The notes beneath the pieces were generated by a model. It was not told the DNA's origin and did no database searches. It saw only the letters and a list, made by a program, of their open reading frames with translations. The position numbers were made by a program, and so were the translations under genes. A stretch of 64,000 bases of DNA from Protofrankia sp963555925. GTDB taxonomy: Bacteria; Actinomycetota; Actinomycetes; Frankiales; Frankiaceae. Numbering within the stretch: position 1 is the first letter of the stretch; every line of letters begins with the position of its first letter. Below, piece by piece: positions 51,639 to 60,130 of the stretch. The stretch spans positions 1 to 64,000 of the forward strand of contig CAUVXJ010000048.1 in assembly GCA_963555925.1 (NCBI GenBank). The letters are read 5' to 3'.

Positions 51639-52100
51639 ATGACCTGGCTGGCACTGTTGGCCGCGATAGCCTGTGACGTTGCAGCCACCTATGCGCTCGC
51701 CGCGTCCCACGGATTCCGCAACCTGATGCCCTCGATGCTTGCCGTGGTCGGATTTCTCCTGACCACCTACCTGTTCGCGATCGCGCTCACCGGGCTGGGT
51801 CCGAGTATCTCGTATGCGGCTTTCGGTGCGCTTGGCACCGCGTCGGTCGCCGTCATCGGCATTGCCATGGGAGCGGAAACCGCAAACTGGATCAAAATCG
51901 GATCCCTCACTCTGATCATCATCGGCGTGGCGCTGTTGCCACTCGCCGACCGCCGGGATGCCGTCGGCCACCACCGAGCCGACTATGGGCAGGGCGACCG
52001 CGGGCAGGCCGACCACCGCGGGGTCGGCCCCGGACAACCGACTCCCGAGCGCACGGGCAGCGCCCGTCCAGGAACGGGGACCGGGACCGGGACCGGCTGA
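51639..52100 (+). CDS. Small multidrug resistance (SMR)-like transporter
   Basis: A 153-residue protein with four membrane segments in its first ~105 residues and a polar, Gly/Arg/Thr-rich tail of about 45. The SMR pattern is visible, but the essential membrane Glu of segment 1 (EmrE Glu14) is replaced by Asp13 (AIACDVAATYAL), and the Trp of segment 3 by Phe (SYAAFGALGT). Family members are proton-coupled drug or guanidinium exporters. GGAGGA stands seven bases before the ATG, favouring this start over longer in-frame ones. Confidence 0.82.
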   Translation: MTWLALLAAIACDVAATYALAASHGFRNLMPSMLAVVGFLLTTYLFAIALTGLGPSISYAAFGALGTASVAVIGIAMGAETANWIKIGSLTLIIIGVALLPLADRRDAVGHHRADYGQGDRGQADHRGVGPGQPTPERTGSARPGTGTGTGTG

Positions 52101-52111
52101 CACGATCGCGG

Positions 52112-54793
52112 GTGGGCAATCCGCCGACCCGGTCGATCCCCGGCGCAGCGGTGACCGACACTGGGACTGTGACAGCCCAGGACATGCCGGCCGCGGGTCG
52201 CACCGGCGCAGGCTCACCGCTGCTGCGTACAGCCGGCGCCCGGGCCCGCCGCCTGACCCGGCCGTCGCTCGCCGTCGCGGCCGGAATCACGCTGTACCTG
52301 GCATTCCCCCCGGTGGGGCTCTGGCCGCTGGCACCGGTCGCGGTGGCCGCCTTCACCCTGCTGGTACGCGGAGTGCCGCTGGCGCGCTCGGCCGGTCTGG
52401 GCATGCTGTTCGGCTTTGCGTTCATGCTGTCGATGCTGCGTTTCGTCATATTCGTCGGGGTTGATGGCTGGGTCGTGCTCTCGGTCGCTGAAGCCGCCCT
52501 GCTCGCGTTGGTGGCGCCCGCGACGACGCTGGTCACTCGGGTGCGTGGCTGGCCGTTGTGGGTCGCCGCGGTGTGGGTCGGCCAGGAGGCGCTGCGTGGA
52601 CGCGCACCGTTCGGCGGGTTCCCGTGGGGAAAGCTGGCCTTCAGCCAGGGCGACACACCGCTGACACCCCTGGCGGCGCTCGGCGGCTCCCCGCTGGTGA
52701 CCGCCGCCGTCGCCGGCTGCGGCGCACTGCTCGCCGCCGCCGTTGTCGCCATGGGCCCGCTCGGCACGTCCATCGTGGCTGCCGGGCGCGTCCAGGGACG
52801 ACGACGGGCCACGATCGCGGCCTGGCCGCTGGTGCTCCGGGGACTGCGGCCCCCGGGCACGCGATCTGACGCGCGATCTGACGATCGTCGCGCCGCACCC
52901 TTCGGCTTTCTGGGCGCCGCCGTAGCCGTGGCTCTGGTCGGGCTCGCCGTACCGCTGCCCAGCGCCGCGCAGGCCGGCACGGCACAGGTCGCAGCCATCC
53001 AGGGCAACGTGCCGCGCGCTGGTGGCCTGGACGCACTCGGACGCATGTTTCAGGTCACCGCCAACCACGTGGCAGCGACCGAACGCCTCGGGGCGGATGT
53101 CACGGCCGGGCGCACCCCGCATCCGGACCTCGTCCTGTGGCCGGAGAACGCCTCCGACGTCGACCCGTTCGCGGACCCCCGCGCCGCCGCCATGCTCGAC
53201 CGGGCGGCGCGGGCGGTGGGCGCCCCCATCCTCATCGGCGCGGTCCTCGACGGGCCGGGTAAGGGGAAGGTGCGCAACGCGGGTCTGGGCTGGAACGCCG
53301 ACGGCTGGACCGGCCAGATATACGTCAAACAGCATCCGGTGCCGTTCGCGGAGTATCTGCCGGGCCGGGCCGTCCTGGAAAAGCTCGTCAAGCGGTTCGC
53401 CACCGAGATGCCCAACGACTTCGTGCACGGTAACGGCGTCGGAACGGTCACCATCGGCGGAGTCACGATCGGCGACGTCATCTGCTTCGAAGTGGCCTAT
53501 GACGGTCTTGTCCGCGATGCCGTCGACGCGGGAGCGCGACTACTGGTCGTACAGACCAACAACGCCTCGTTCGGACGCAAAGGCGAAAGCGAGCAGCAGT
53601 TGGCAATGACACGACTACGAGCGGTGGAACACGGGCGGGCCGCTGTCCAGGTGTCCACCAGCGGTCAGAGCGCGATCATCGGACCTGACGGCCGGATCGT
53701 CGCAGAGTCCGGCCTGTACGAGACCGCTGTCCTGACCGCCTCGCTCCCGCTGCGCACGAGCCGAACGCTCGCCGACCGCGTCGGCGTCGGCCCGGAGATG
53801 CTTCTGGTGATTCTTGGGCTACTCGCTGTAGCGTTCGGCCTGCGGGCGGGGCAGCCTTCCCGTGGGCGGAGGGGCCCAGACGCCGATACCGCCACCGATT
53901 CGGCCGACGACACCGCCGACGACACCGCTGGCGACACCGAAAGGAGACGCGTGGACGACGAGCGCGTTCTCGTGTGTGTTCCGACCTATAACGAGCGGGA
54001 GAGCCTTCACAACACGGTCATGCGGCTACGCGCGGCCAACCCGGACGTGGATCTCCTGATCATCGACGACGCGAGCCCCGACGGCACCGGGAAGATCGCC
54101 GATGGGATCGCAGCGGCCGATCCGCGCGTGCACGTGCTCCACCGCGACGCCAAGAACGGCCTCGGCGCAGCCTATGTGGCCGGTTTCGACTGGGGACTGC
54201 GCCACGGCTACGACATCCTGGTCGAAATGGACGCTGACGGCTCCCACCAGCCCGAGGAACTCCCGCGCCTGCTCGCCGCCCTGCGAGACGCCGATCTGGT
54301 GATCGGTTCCCGGTGGATCGCCGGGGGCGAGGTACGCAACTGGCCGCGCTCACGCCTGCTGCTCTCACGCGGAGCCAACGCCTACGTGCGGGCCGCCCTC
54401 GGCATGCCGCTGGCGGACGCCACCGCCGGCTTCCGGGCGTACCGGGCACGGGTCCTTCAAAGCCGCGACCTGGGGCAGGTGGCATCACAGGGGTATTGTT
54501 TCCAGGTAGACCTCACCTGGCAGGCGTGGCGATCGGGGTTCCGGATCCTGGAGGTACCGATCACTTTTGTCGAACGCGAACACGGACGATCGAAGATGAG
54601 CCGCGCGATCGTGGCGGAAGCCCTGTGGCGGGTCACCTGGTGGGCTCTGACGACCCGTCACGGCCGGCTGGCCGCGCCCGGCGAGCGCCACCGCCGGGCC
54701 GAGGATGCCGCGAAGGGCACCGCGTACGTTCCCACCGCCCGCGGGGACGCCGCGGGCCACTCCGACCGCTCGACGACCGGCGTGTCTCGGTGA
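52112..54793 (+). CDS. Apolipoprotein N-acyltransferase / polyprenol-phosphate mannosyltransferase fusion (Lnt-Ppm1)
   Basis: An 893-residue fusion like mycobacterial Ppm1. The Lnt half has six or more membrane segments and a nitrilase domain with the triad Glu (VLWPENASD), Lys (YVKQHPVPFAEYLP) and Cys (GDVICFEVAYD); it N-acylates lipoproteins. The second half, from about residue 620, is a GT2: VLVCVPTYNERESL, DDASPDGTGK, EMDADGSHQPEE, making polyprenyl-phospho-mannose for glycolipid and protein mannosylation. A repeat element is inserted in frame at residues ~241-265. The GTG at 52112 or one at 52151 may start it. Convergent with rbpA, as in mycobacteria. Confidence 0.93.
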   Translation: MGNPPTRSIPGAAVTDTGTVTAQDMPAAGRTGAGSPLLRTAGARARRLTRPSLAVAAGITLYLAFPPVGLWPLAPVAVAAFTLLVRGVPLARSAGLGMLFGFAFMLSMLRFVIFVGVDGWVVLSVAEAALLALVAPATTLVTRVRGWPLWVAAVWVGQEALRGRAPFGGFPWGKLAFSQGDTPLTPLAALGGSPLVTAAVAGCGALLAAAVVAMGPLGTSIVAAGRVQGRRRATIAAWPLVLRGLRPPGTRSDARSDDRRAAPFGFLGAAVAVALVGLAVPLPSAAQAGTAQVAAIQGNVPRAGGLDALGRMFQVTANHVAATERLGADVTAGRTPHPDLVLWPENASDVDPFADPRAAAMLDRAARAVGAPILIGAVLDGPGKGKVRNAGLGWNADGWTGQIYVKQHPVPFAEYLPGRAVLEKLVKRFATEMPNDFVHGNGVGTVTIGGVTIGDVICFEVAYDGLVRDAVDAGARLLVVQTNNASFGRKGESEQQLAMTRLRAVEHGRAAVQVSTSGQSAIIGPDGRIVAESGLYETAVLTASLPLRTSRTLADRVGVGPEMLLVILGLLAVAFGLRAGQPSRGRRGPDADTATDSADDTADDTAGDTERRRVDDERVLVCVPTYNERESLHNTVMRLRAANPDVDLLIIDDASPDGTGKIADGIAAADPRVHVLHRDAKNGLGAAYVAGFDWGLRHGYDILVEMDADGSHQPEELPRLLAALRDADLVIGSRWIAGGEVRNWPRSRLLLSRGANAYVRAALGMPLADATAGFRAYRARVLQSRDLGQVASQGYCFQVDLTWQAWRSGFRILEVPITFVEREHGRSKMSRAIVAEALWRVTWWALTTRHGRLAAPGERHRRAEDAAKGTAYVPTARGDAAGHSDRSTTGVSR
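52832..52906 (+). repeat. Dispersed repeat element, copy B (in lnt-ppm1 gene)
   Basis: A 75-base segment starting GTGCTCCGGGGACTGCGG and ending CACCCTTCGGC, highly similar to the reverse complement of 49081-49140. It has an extra internal duplication of GCGATCTGAC. It is translated as VLRGLRPPGTRSDARSDD, a polar stretch between membrane segments of Lnt. Confidence 0.8.
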
Positions 54794-54828
54794 GCCGTGC
54801 CCTCGTGAACACGGCCCTCGTGCGCTGC

Positions 54829-54873
54829 GTGCGTGGGAACACGGTGCGTGCGAACAGGGTGCGTGGGAACACG
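54829..54873. repeat. Three 15-bp tandem repeats before the lnt-ppm1/rbpA terminator
   Basis: Units at 54829-54843, 54844-54858 and 54859-54873 follow GTGCGTGSGAACASG; the first and third are identical. They lie in the short convergent intergenic space and are followed by a perfect terminator hairpin. Confidence 0.75.
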
Positions 54874-54885
54874 GTGAACATGCGT

Positions 54886-54914
54886 GTGGCCGACCGGAGG
54901 AACCGGTCGGCCAC
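54886..54914. terminator. Bidirectional terminator between lnt-ppm1 and rbpA
   Basis: A perfect 12-bp stem, GTGGCCGACCGG with CCGGTCGGCCAC, and an AGGAA loop. It lies between two convergent genes and can serve both strands. Confidence 0.85.
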
Positions 54915-54949
54915 ATCAGCTGTCGACCGCTGCCACCGCGACGGGCGCG

Positions 54950-55300
54950 TCAGGCGGAGCGGCGGTCCTGACCGGTGCCCCGCAGAACTGCAAGTCGCTC
55001 GGCCAGAACCTCTTCGAGGTCGTCGGTGGTACGCCGCTCCATGAGCATGTCCCAATGGGTGCGCGGGGGCTTGCTCTTCTTCGGCTCCGGGACCTCGCCG
55101 TTGACGATGACCGACCCAGCACCACAGACACGGCACTCCCAGACCGCCGGGACCTCGGCCTCGGCAGCGAAGGGCATGGTGAACTGGTGGCCGTTCGGGC
55201 AGTCGTAGGACGCGGTCTGGCGTGGCGCGAGTTCGGTGCTGCGATCCGTCTCGTAGGACACCGCACCTAGCCGGCTGCCTCGCAGGATGCGCTCGCCCAT
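54950..55300 (-). CDS. rbpA: RNA polymerase-binding protein RbpA
   Basis: A 116-residue actinobacterial transcription activator that binds the sigma-A holoenzyme and stabilises open complexes. N-terminal GERILRGSRLGAVSYETD, the zinc-binding core (YDCPNGHQFTMPF then WECRVCGA) and the basic linker KKSKPPRTHWDML followed by the sigma-interacting C-terminus are all present. Convergent with the Lnt-Ppm1 gene, as for Rv2050/Rv2051c in M. tuberculosis. Confidence 0.97.
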   Translation of the reverse strand: MGERILRGSRLGAVSYETDRSTELAPRQTASYDCPNGHQFTMPFAAEAEVPAVWECRVCGAGSVIVNGEVPEPKKSKPPRTHWDMLMERRTTDDLEEVLAERLAVLRGTGQDRRSA

Positions 55301-55433
55301 AAAAAACCCTCCCGAGCGTCGGTACCAGTGAGGAACTCAGAATCACCAACGCACAGACCCTGTTGGACGTTCCCACGAGGACAAGGCCGGTAACGAGATC
55401 GTGCTCACACTGCGTAGAAGAACGATCGCCGTG

Positions 55434-55856
55434 ATGCCGATTCCCGCCACGCACAGTCTGCGTGTGGCGCTGCTCGGCGTCACACGATGCGCTATCGGTG
55501 TCGGCTTGCTGACACATCCCGCCGGATTCGCACGGATCGCCGGGATAGACCGGGTAACCGCCGAACGGACGACATGGATAACACAAGTGGCGGCCGTCCG
55601 TGATCTGGCTCTCGGCGCCGGGTTGCTCACAGCGTTCACCCGAGGAGAACCCGAACAGATTCAGACCTGGTTGTGGGCGGGAATGCTCGTCGACGCGGCT
55701 GATGCGGCCCTGCTGGTCGTCGCCGGGGCACGCCGTGAGGTCGCTCCGCTGCCCGCGGCGGTCGTGGTGGCGGCAGCCGCGTGTGGCCTTGCCGGCGCAG
55801 GTCCGGTTGCCGTGTCGAGATCCCGGAACAAAGCTGAAACATCAGACGTCACATAG
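55434..55856 (+). CDS. Hypothetical membrane protein (DUF4267-like)
   Basis: About 140 residues with four hydrophobic segments. The pattern of HPAGFARIAGID followed by VRDLALGAGLLTAF resembles a family of small actinobacterial membrane proteins; I am not certain of the name. A GTG at 55401 would add 11 residues. It is divergent from rbpA. Confidence 0.65.
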   Translation: MPIPATHSLRVALLGVTRCAIGVGLLTHPAGFARIAGIDRVTAERTTWITQVAAVRDLALGAGLLTAFTRGEPEQIQTWLWAGMLVDAADAALLVVAGARREVAPLPAAVVVAAAACGLAGAGPVAVSRSRNKAETSDVT

Positions 55857-55937
55857 TCACGTAACCGATGCCGTTGCGCGCCGAAGGCCTCGACGCGCCG
55901 GTCGGCAAAGCCTGACACCGATGACAGGGAGAGCACC

Positions 55938-56339
55938 GTGACAGCGGAGCAGGTCGTGAAGACTGATGAGGAGTGGCGCCGGGAGCTTGCGCCGGAGCGG
56001 TACGCCGTGCTGCGTGATGCCGCGACCGAGCCGCCCTTCACCGGCGCATACACCTACAGCAAGGAAACCGGAACCTACCGTTGCGGCGCCTGCGGCAACG
56101 CCTTGTTCGACTCGTCCACGAAGTACGAGTCCGGCTCGGGTTGGCCGAGTTTCTTCCAGCCGGCCGTGGCCGAGGCGGTGGAGCTGGTGGAGGACAGGTC
56201 ACACGGCATGATCCGAACCGAGGTACGGTGCCGACGTTGTGGATCACATCTCGGACATGTGTTCGACGACGGTCCGGAACCGACCGGCCAGCGTTACTGC
56301 ATGAACTCCCTCGCGCTTGATCTCGACGCGTCGACCTGA
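55938..56339 (+). CDS. msrB: Peptide-methionine (R)-S-oxide reductase MsrB
   Basis: A 133-residue enzyme that repairs methionine-R-sulfoxide in proteins. Two zinc CxxC pairs (CGAC and CRRC), GSGWPSFFQP, and the catalytic Cys in QRYCMNSLAL are present. The GTG start follows GGGAGAGCACC. It is probably monocistronic. Confidence 0.95.
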   Translation: MTAEQVVKTDEEWRRELAPERYAVLRDAATEPPFTGAYTYSKETGTYRCGACGNALFDSSTKYESGSGWPSFFQPAVAEAVELVEDRSHGMIRTEVRCRRCGSHLGHVFDDGPEPTGQRYCMNSLALDLDAST

Positions 56340-56827
56340 GATCTGAAACCTGAGACCTGATGGGTCACAGCGGCGCATGCTCGGCTCCGCTGCGACCCCG
56401 GGGCTCCGGTTCGGCCCTCCCCCGTCGCACCCACGAAGCGCCGATAATCGACATTATGTCAAGTAGAGTGCAGGGAGCTCCCCGCGATACCTCAGAAATG
56501 CCCATCGGCTGATCCCGGCGACGAGGCTTCTGGACACCGCCGGAGAATCGGGTCAATGGTCCTGCGCCCGACAGGCGCCATCCAAACGCGTGGAAACAGC
56601 TTTAAGCTCATGTTTAAGGCGCCGCGGGATGTGTGAGAAAAATCGCTTCCTGCGGGCAGGCGTTCACCCTGTGACTCGCGACACCCGACGCGCTGGTTTA
56701 TCGGAGGCCCCAAAATTGATATAGCGAGATGGGACGCCCGATCCGGACACGTCCCATCTCCGGACCGCGGGAACGAGGAGTCCTCGTCCTCGATACCGGG
56801 GAGATCCCATTTACTGAACACTGAACG
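56340..56827. other. Intergenic region with a perfect 11-bp hairpin
   Basis: About 490 bases, partly AT-rich, with no convincing gene. GAGATGGGACG at 56726-56736 pairs exactly with CGTCCCATCTC at 56750-56760 around a 13-base loop. It is followed by a smaller palindrome, CGAGGAGTCCTCG near 56774. Both lie within 100 bases of the next start and could be regulatory sites or a leader structure. Confidence 0.6.
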
Positions 56828-58339
56828 TTGACAACGGCGGTGAACGTGACATCGGTGATCGACTGGTTGGACGCACGCGCTCACGAACAACCGCACCAGG
56901 TATACCTCAGAGAGGCTCATGGTAACCGCTCTATTACATATGGCGAGATGTTGTCTCTGGTCCGCTGTTGGTGGGCCGATCTGGACGCGGGTGGCCCACC
57001 GGCCGGGCGTCGGATCGCGATCGGCGTGTCCGACCCGCTCGACTTCGCGGTCGTCTTCCTGGCGACGATCGCCAGCGGGCGCCATGCTGTACCGCTGGAT
57101 CCGGACTCGCCACCCGCAGAACTGGAGCGTGCCCTTCGACGCGCACGACCCGACCTGGTGGTGACCGATCGGTCACTACCGATTCCGGCCGGGGTAGGGC
57201 AGCTCAACCCGCGCCTGGCGGGTAACCGGTCCGATGACGTCGACGGACAGCCATCCACCGGTGTCGGTCAAGGCCAGGAGATGCGGGGCGGAGTCCTGCT
57301 GGCGGGTTCAGGAACGGCCGGACCGTCCACGCAGGTCTTTCTCGACATCGACCAGCTCGCGCACGTCGCCACGACCATCGCCCGCCACCACCAACTGGGC
57401 CGCACCGACATCGGCTACAACCCACTGCCGCTGGTACACGTCAACACGCAGGTGGTGGGGCTGCTTGCCACCATGTGCAGCGGCGCCACCCTCGTTCTCG
57501 ACCGCCGGTTCCGCCGTCGCGGCTTTTGGGCGATGATCGACAGACAGCGGGTGACCTGGATCAACGCCGTTCCGGCGATTCTGGCGCTACTGGCCATAGA
57601 TCCCCAGGTGGCCCGGGCACATGACTGCCGCGTCCGGTTCGTGCGGTCCGCCGCGGCTCCCCTGCCCGTCGAGGTGTTACGGACGTTCGAGGCCGCAACC
57701 GGTATTCCCGTACTGGAGGCGTATGGAATGACCGAGGCCGGAAGCATGATCACGGCTAATCCGCCGCATGGGACCCGCAAGCCGGGGTCGGTGGGCGTGC
57801 CGGTCGACAGCGAGGTCCGCGTCGTCGATGACAACGGCACGGTGTGCCCGCCCGACATGATCGGAAAAGTGCAGGTCCGCGGGCCCGGGGTGATCCGCGC
57901 CTATACAGGTCCGACCGGCCGCGACGGATTCACCCACGACGGCTGGCTCGACACCGGCGACATCGGTTCCCTCGACTCGGACGGCTACCTTTTCCTGTCC
58001 GGCCGCACCGACGACGTGATCAACCGTGGTGGTGAGAAGGTATACCCCCGGGAGGTCGAGGCGATCCTGCTGGCCGACCCACGGGTGCGTCATGCCGCGG
58101 TCGTGAGCCGACCGGACGCCGTTCTCGGCGAGGTGCCCGTCGCGCTCGTCGTACCGGTGGACATCCCGGACGCCACGTTGCGCTACGACCTGGCGGAACG
58201 CTGCGAGGAAGGCCTCGCCAAATTCAAACGGCCGACCAGCATCGAAATCGTCTCGGACCTTCCGGCCAGACCCACCGACCTGAACCGACGGGAGCGCCGG
58301 GCCGAGCCGACCACGGGTCACTCCCACGCGGCCGCCTGA
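56828..58339 (+). CDS. AMP-forming acyl-CoA synthetase-like protein with degenerate ATP motifs
   Basis: A 503-residue ANL-superfamily protein. Well conserved: EAYGMTEAGS, DGWLDTGDIG and GRTDDVINRGGEKVYP. The P-loop-like motif, normally TSGTTGxPKG, is LLAGSGTAGPSTQV here and lacks the Lys; the C-terminal catalytic Lys of the PxTxxGK motif is absent (LPARPTDLNRRERR). It may therefore bind acyl substrates or carry out a half-reaction only. The start is uncertain: a TTG here, GTG codons at 56840 and 56846; no clear ribosome binding site. Confidence 0.8.
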   Translation: MTTAVNVTSVIDWLDARAHEQPHQVYLREAHGNRSITYGEMLSLVRCWWADLDAGGPPAGRRIAIGVSDPLDFAVVFLATIASGRHAVPLDPDSPPAELERALRRARPDLVVTDRSLPIPAGVGQLNPRLAGNRSDDVDGQPSTGVGQGQEMRGGVLLAGSGTAGPSTQVFLDIDQLAHVATTIARHHQLGRTDIGYNPLPLVHVNTQVVGLLATMCSGATLVLDRRFRRRGFWAMIDRQRVTWINAVPAILALLAIDPQVARAHDCRVRFVRSAAAPLPVEVLRTFEAATGIPVLEAYGMTEAGSMITANPPHGTRKPGSVGVPVDSEVRVVDDNGTVCPPDMIGKVQVRGPGVIRAYTGPTGRDGFTHDGWLDTGDIGSLDSDGYLFLSGRTDDVINRGGEKVYPREVEAILLADPRVRHAAVVSRPDAVLGEVPVALVVPVDIPDATLRYDLAERCEEGLAKFKRPTSIEIVSDLPARPTDLNRRERRAEPTTGHSHAAA

Positions 58340-58592
58340 CGATCCGCGCCTCTCATCGGGTCCTGTCCGCATCCCGAGCACACCGACACGCCGATCGCGC
58401 CGACACCGAATACCGATCATCGCTGTTTCGTCGCCACCGCCGACCCCTCGGCTTGCTACGGTGCAGTCCGGTCGGCCGTACAGACTGGCCGTCGTCCATA
58501 CCGACCCGGACGGCGTCCGCGTGGGTACGGGCAACCGCGTGGGCATGGGAAACTTTGGGAATCACCGACAGGTAACAGGCAAAGAGGGTGCT

Positions 58593-59216
58593 GTGGACGA
58601 CGAGACACTCGCGGGGTTCCTCGCCGACCTGGCTTCACCCGCGCCGGCGCCGGGCGGCGGAGCAGCCGCTGCCCTCCAGGCCGCACTGGGCGCGGCGCTG
58701 GTGAGCATGGTCTGCAATCTGACGATCGGCAAGCCCCGTTACGCCGCGCACGAGACGACGATGCTCGCGGCTCGGACCGAAGCAGACAAGGCCCGGGTCG
58801 CGGCGCTGGCGCTCGCCGACGCCGACGCCCGGGCGTTCACAGCCGTCAGCGACGCCTACAAGCTGCCGAAAGACACCGACGGCGAGCGGGCCGAACGCAG
58901 TCGGGCGATCCAGGCCGCGCTGGTCGGAGCGGCCGAGGTACCGCTGCGGACGGCGGCGGTGGCGGCGAACGTGGTGGGGCTGTGCGCGGCGATCGTCGAC
59001 GGCGCGAACGTCAACGTCCTCAGCGACGTGGGGGTGGCGGCCGCGAGTGCACGCGCCGCGTTGGACAGCGCCGCGATCAATGTGCGGGTGAACACCGCGG
59101 CGATGACGGACGCGGTCAACCGGGATCGTGCCGCCGCCGTCCTCGCAGACCATCTGACGGCTGTGTCTGGAGCGGACGCAATCGTGCGTATCGTCGGGGA
59201 GCGAATCGGATCATGA
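58593..59216 (+). CDS. Formiminotetrahydrofolate cyclodeaminase-like protein (FTCD C-terminal family)
   Basis: A 207-residue, largely alpha-helical protein of the cyclodeaminase/cyclohydrolase family: FLADLASPAPAPGGGAAAALQAALGAALVSMV, then the helix-rich body. Acts on formimino- or methenyl-THF. The GTG start has AAAGAGGG upstream, favoured over a longer in-frame start. It overlaps folD by four bases, so both belong to one-carbon folate metabolism. Not fused to a formiminotransferase, as is common in bacteria. Confidence 0.87.
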   Translation: MDDETLAGFLADLASPAPAPGGGAAAALQAALGAALVSMVCNLTIGKPRYAAHETTMLAARTEADKARVAALALADADARAFTAVSDAYKLPKDTDGERAERSRAIQAALVGAAEVPLRTAAVAANVVGLCAAIVDGANVNVLSDVGVAAASARAALDSAAINVRVNTAAMTDAVNRDRAAAVLADHLTAVSGADAIVRIVGERIGS

Positions 59217-60040
59217 AATTGCTGGATGGGCGGTCCATGGCCGCCGAAGTCGGCCGGGGCGTGATCGAGAACACCGAACGGCTGCGCCAGAACGGGGTCG
59301 TGCCGACGTTGGCGGTGGTATTGCCGACAACCGACGCGGCCGCCCGGTCCTACGTGAAGGTCATCGAGCGCGGCGCCGCCAAGGTGGGTGTGCGCTGCGT
59401 GGTCCACGAACTGTCCGGTGACTCCGCGGAGCTCCTGGCCACGGTCGACCGGCTCGCAGCCGACGACGAGGTGCACGGTCTGATCGTGCAGACTCCCCTG
59501 CCGTCCGGGCTGTCCGCCAGTGAGATCGGAACCCGCATCCCACCGCACAAGGACGTGGACGGGATGAACCCGCTGAGCCTGGGCCGCCTGGCCCTCGGCC
59601 TGCCGGGCTTCGCCCCGGCCACCGCCGCCGCGGTCCTGGAGATCCTGCACCGAGGCGAGATCAAGCTGGAGGGCACTCGGGTGGTGGTGATCGGGCGCAG
59701 CCCGGTGGTCGGCAAGCCCGCGGCCCTGCTGTTGCTGGCCGAGGATGCAACCGTGACGGTCTGCCACTCCCGCACGACCGACCTGGCCTCGATCACGCAT
59801 GAGGCGGACGTCGTGGTCGCCGCCGTAGGCAGACCTAAAATGATCGGCAAGGGGTTCATCCGACCTGGCGCCACCGTGATCGACGTCGGCACGAACGTCA
59901 CAGAATCGGGCCTGGTCGGCGATGTGGATGCCGATGCGGTGGCAGCTGTGGTGGGAGCTCTCACCCCCGTCCCGGGCGGGGTCGGCCCGGTGACGACGAT
60001 GTTGCTGCTGGCGAACACCACGAGCGCGGCCAGCCGGTAG
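59213..60040 (+). CDS. folD: Methylenetetrahydrofolate dehydrogenase/cyclohydrolase FolD
   Basis: A 275-residue bifunctional enzyme interconverting 5,10-methylene-, methenyl- and 10-formyl-THF. Motifs: SYVKVIERGAAKVG (with the catalytic Lys in YVK), GLIVQTPLPSGL, HKDVDGMNPLSLG, VVVIGRSPVVGKP for NADP binding, and LTPVPGGVGPVTTMLL. ATG overlaps the stop of the cyclodeaminase gene. Confidence 0.96.
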   Translation: MKLLDGRSMAAEVGRGVIENTERLRQNGVVPTLAVVLPTTDAAARSYVKVIERGAAKVGVRCVVHELSGDSAELLATVDRLAADDEVHGLIVQTPLPSGLSASEIGTRIPPHKDVDGMNPLSLGRLALGLPGFAPATAAAVLEILHRGEIKLEGTRVVVIGRSPVVGKPAALLLLAEDATVTVCHSRTTDLASITHEADVVVAAVGRPKMIGKGFIRPGATVIDVGTNVTESGLVGDVDADAVAAVVGALTPVPGGVGPVTTMLLLANTTSAASR

Positions 60041-60130
60041 TTCGACACCGTCACACCCGCCACCCGCCACGCACATCCGTGGCGCACCTCGGCACCGTAC
60101 CGCCGTACCGCCGTACCGCCCCTACCGCGT

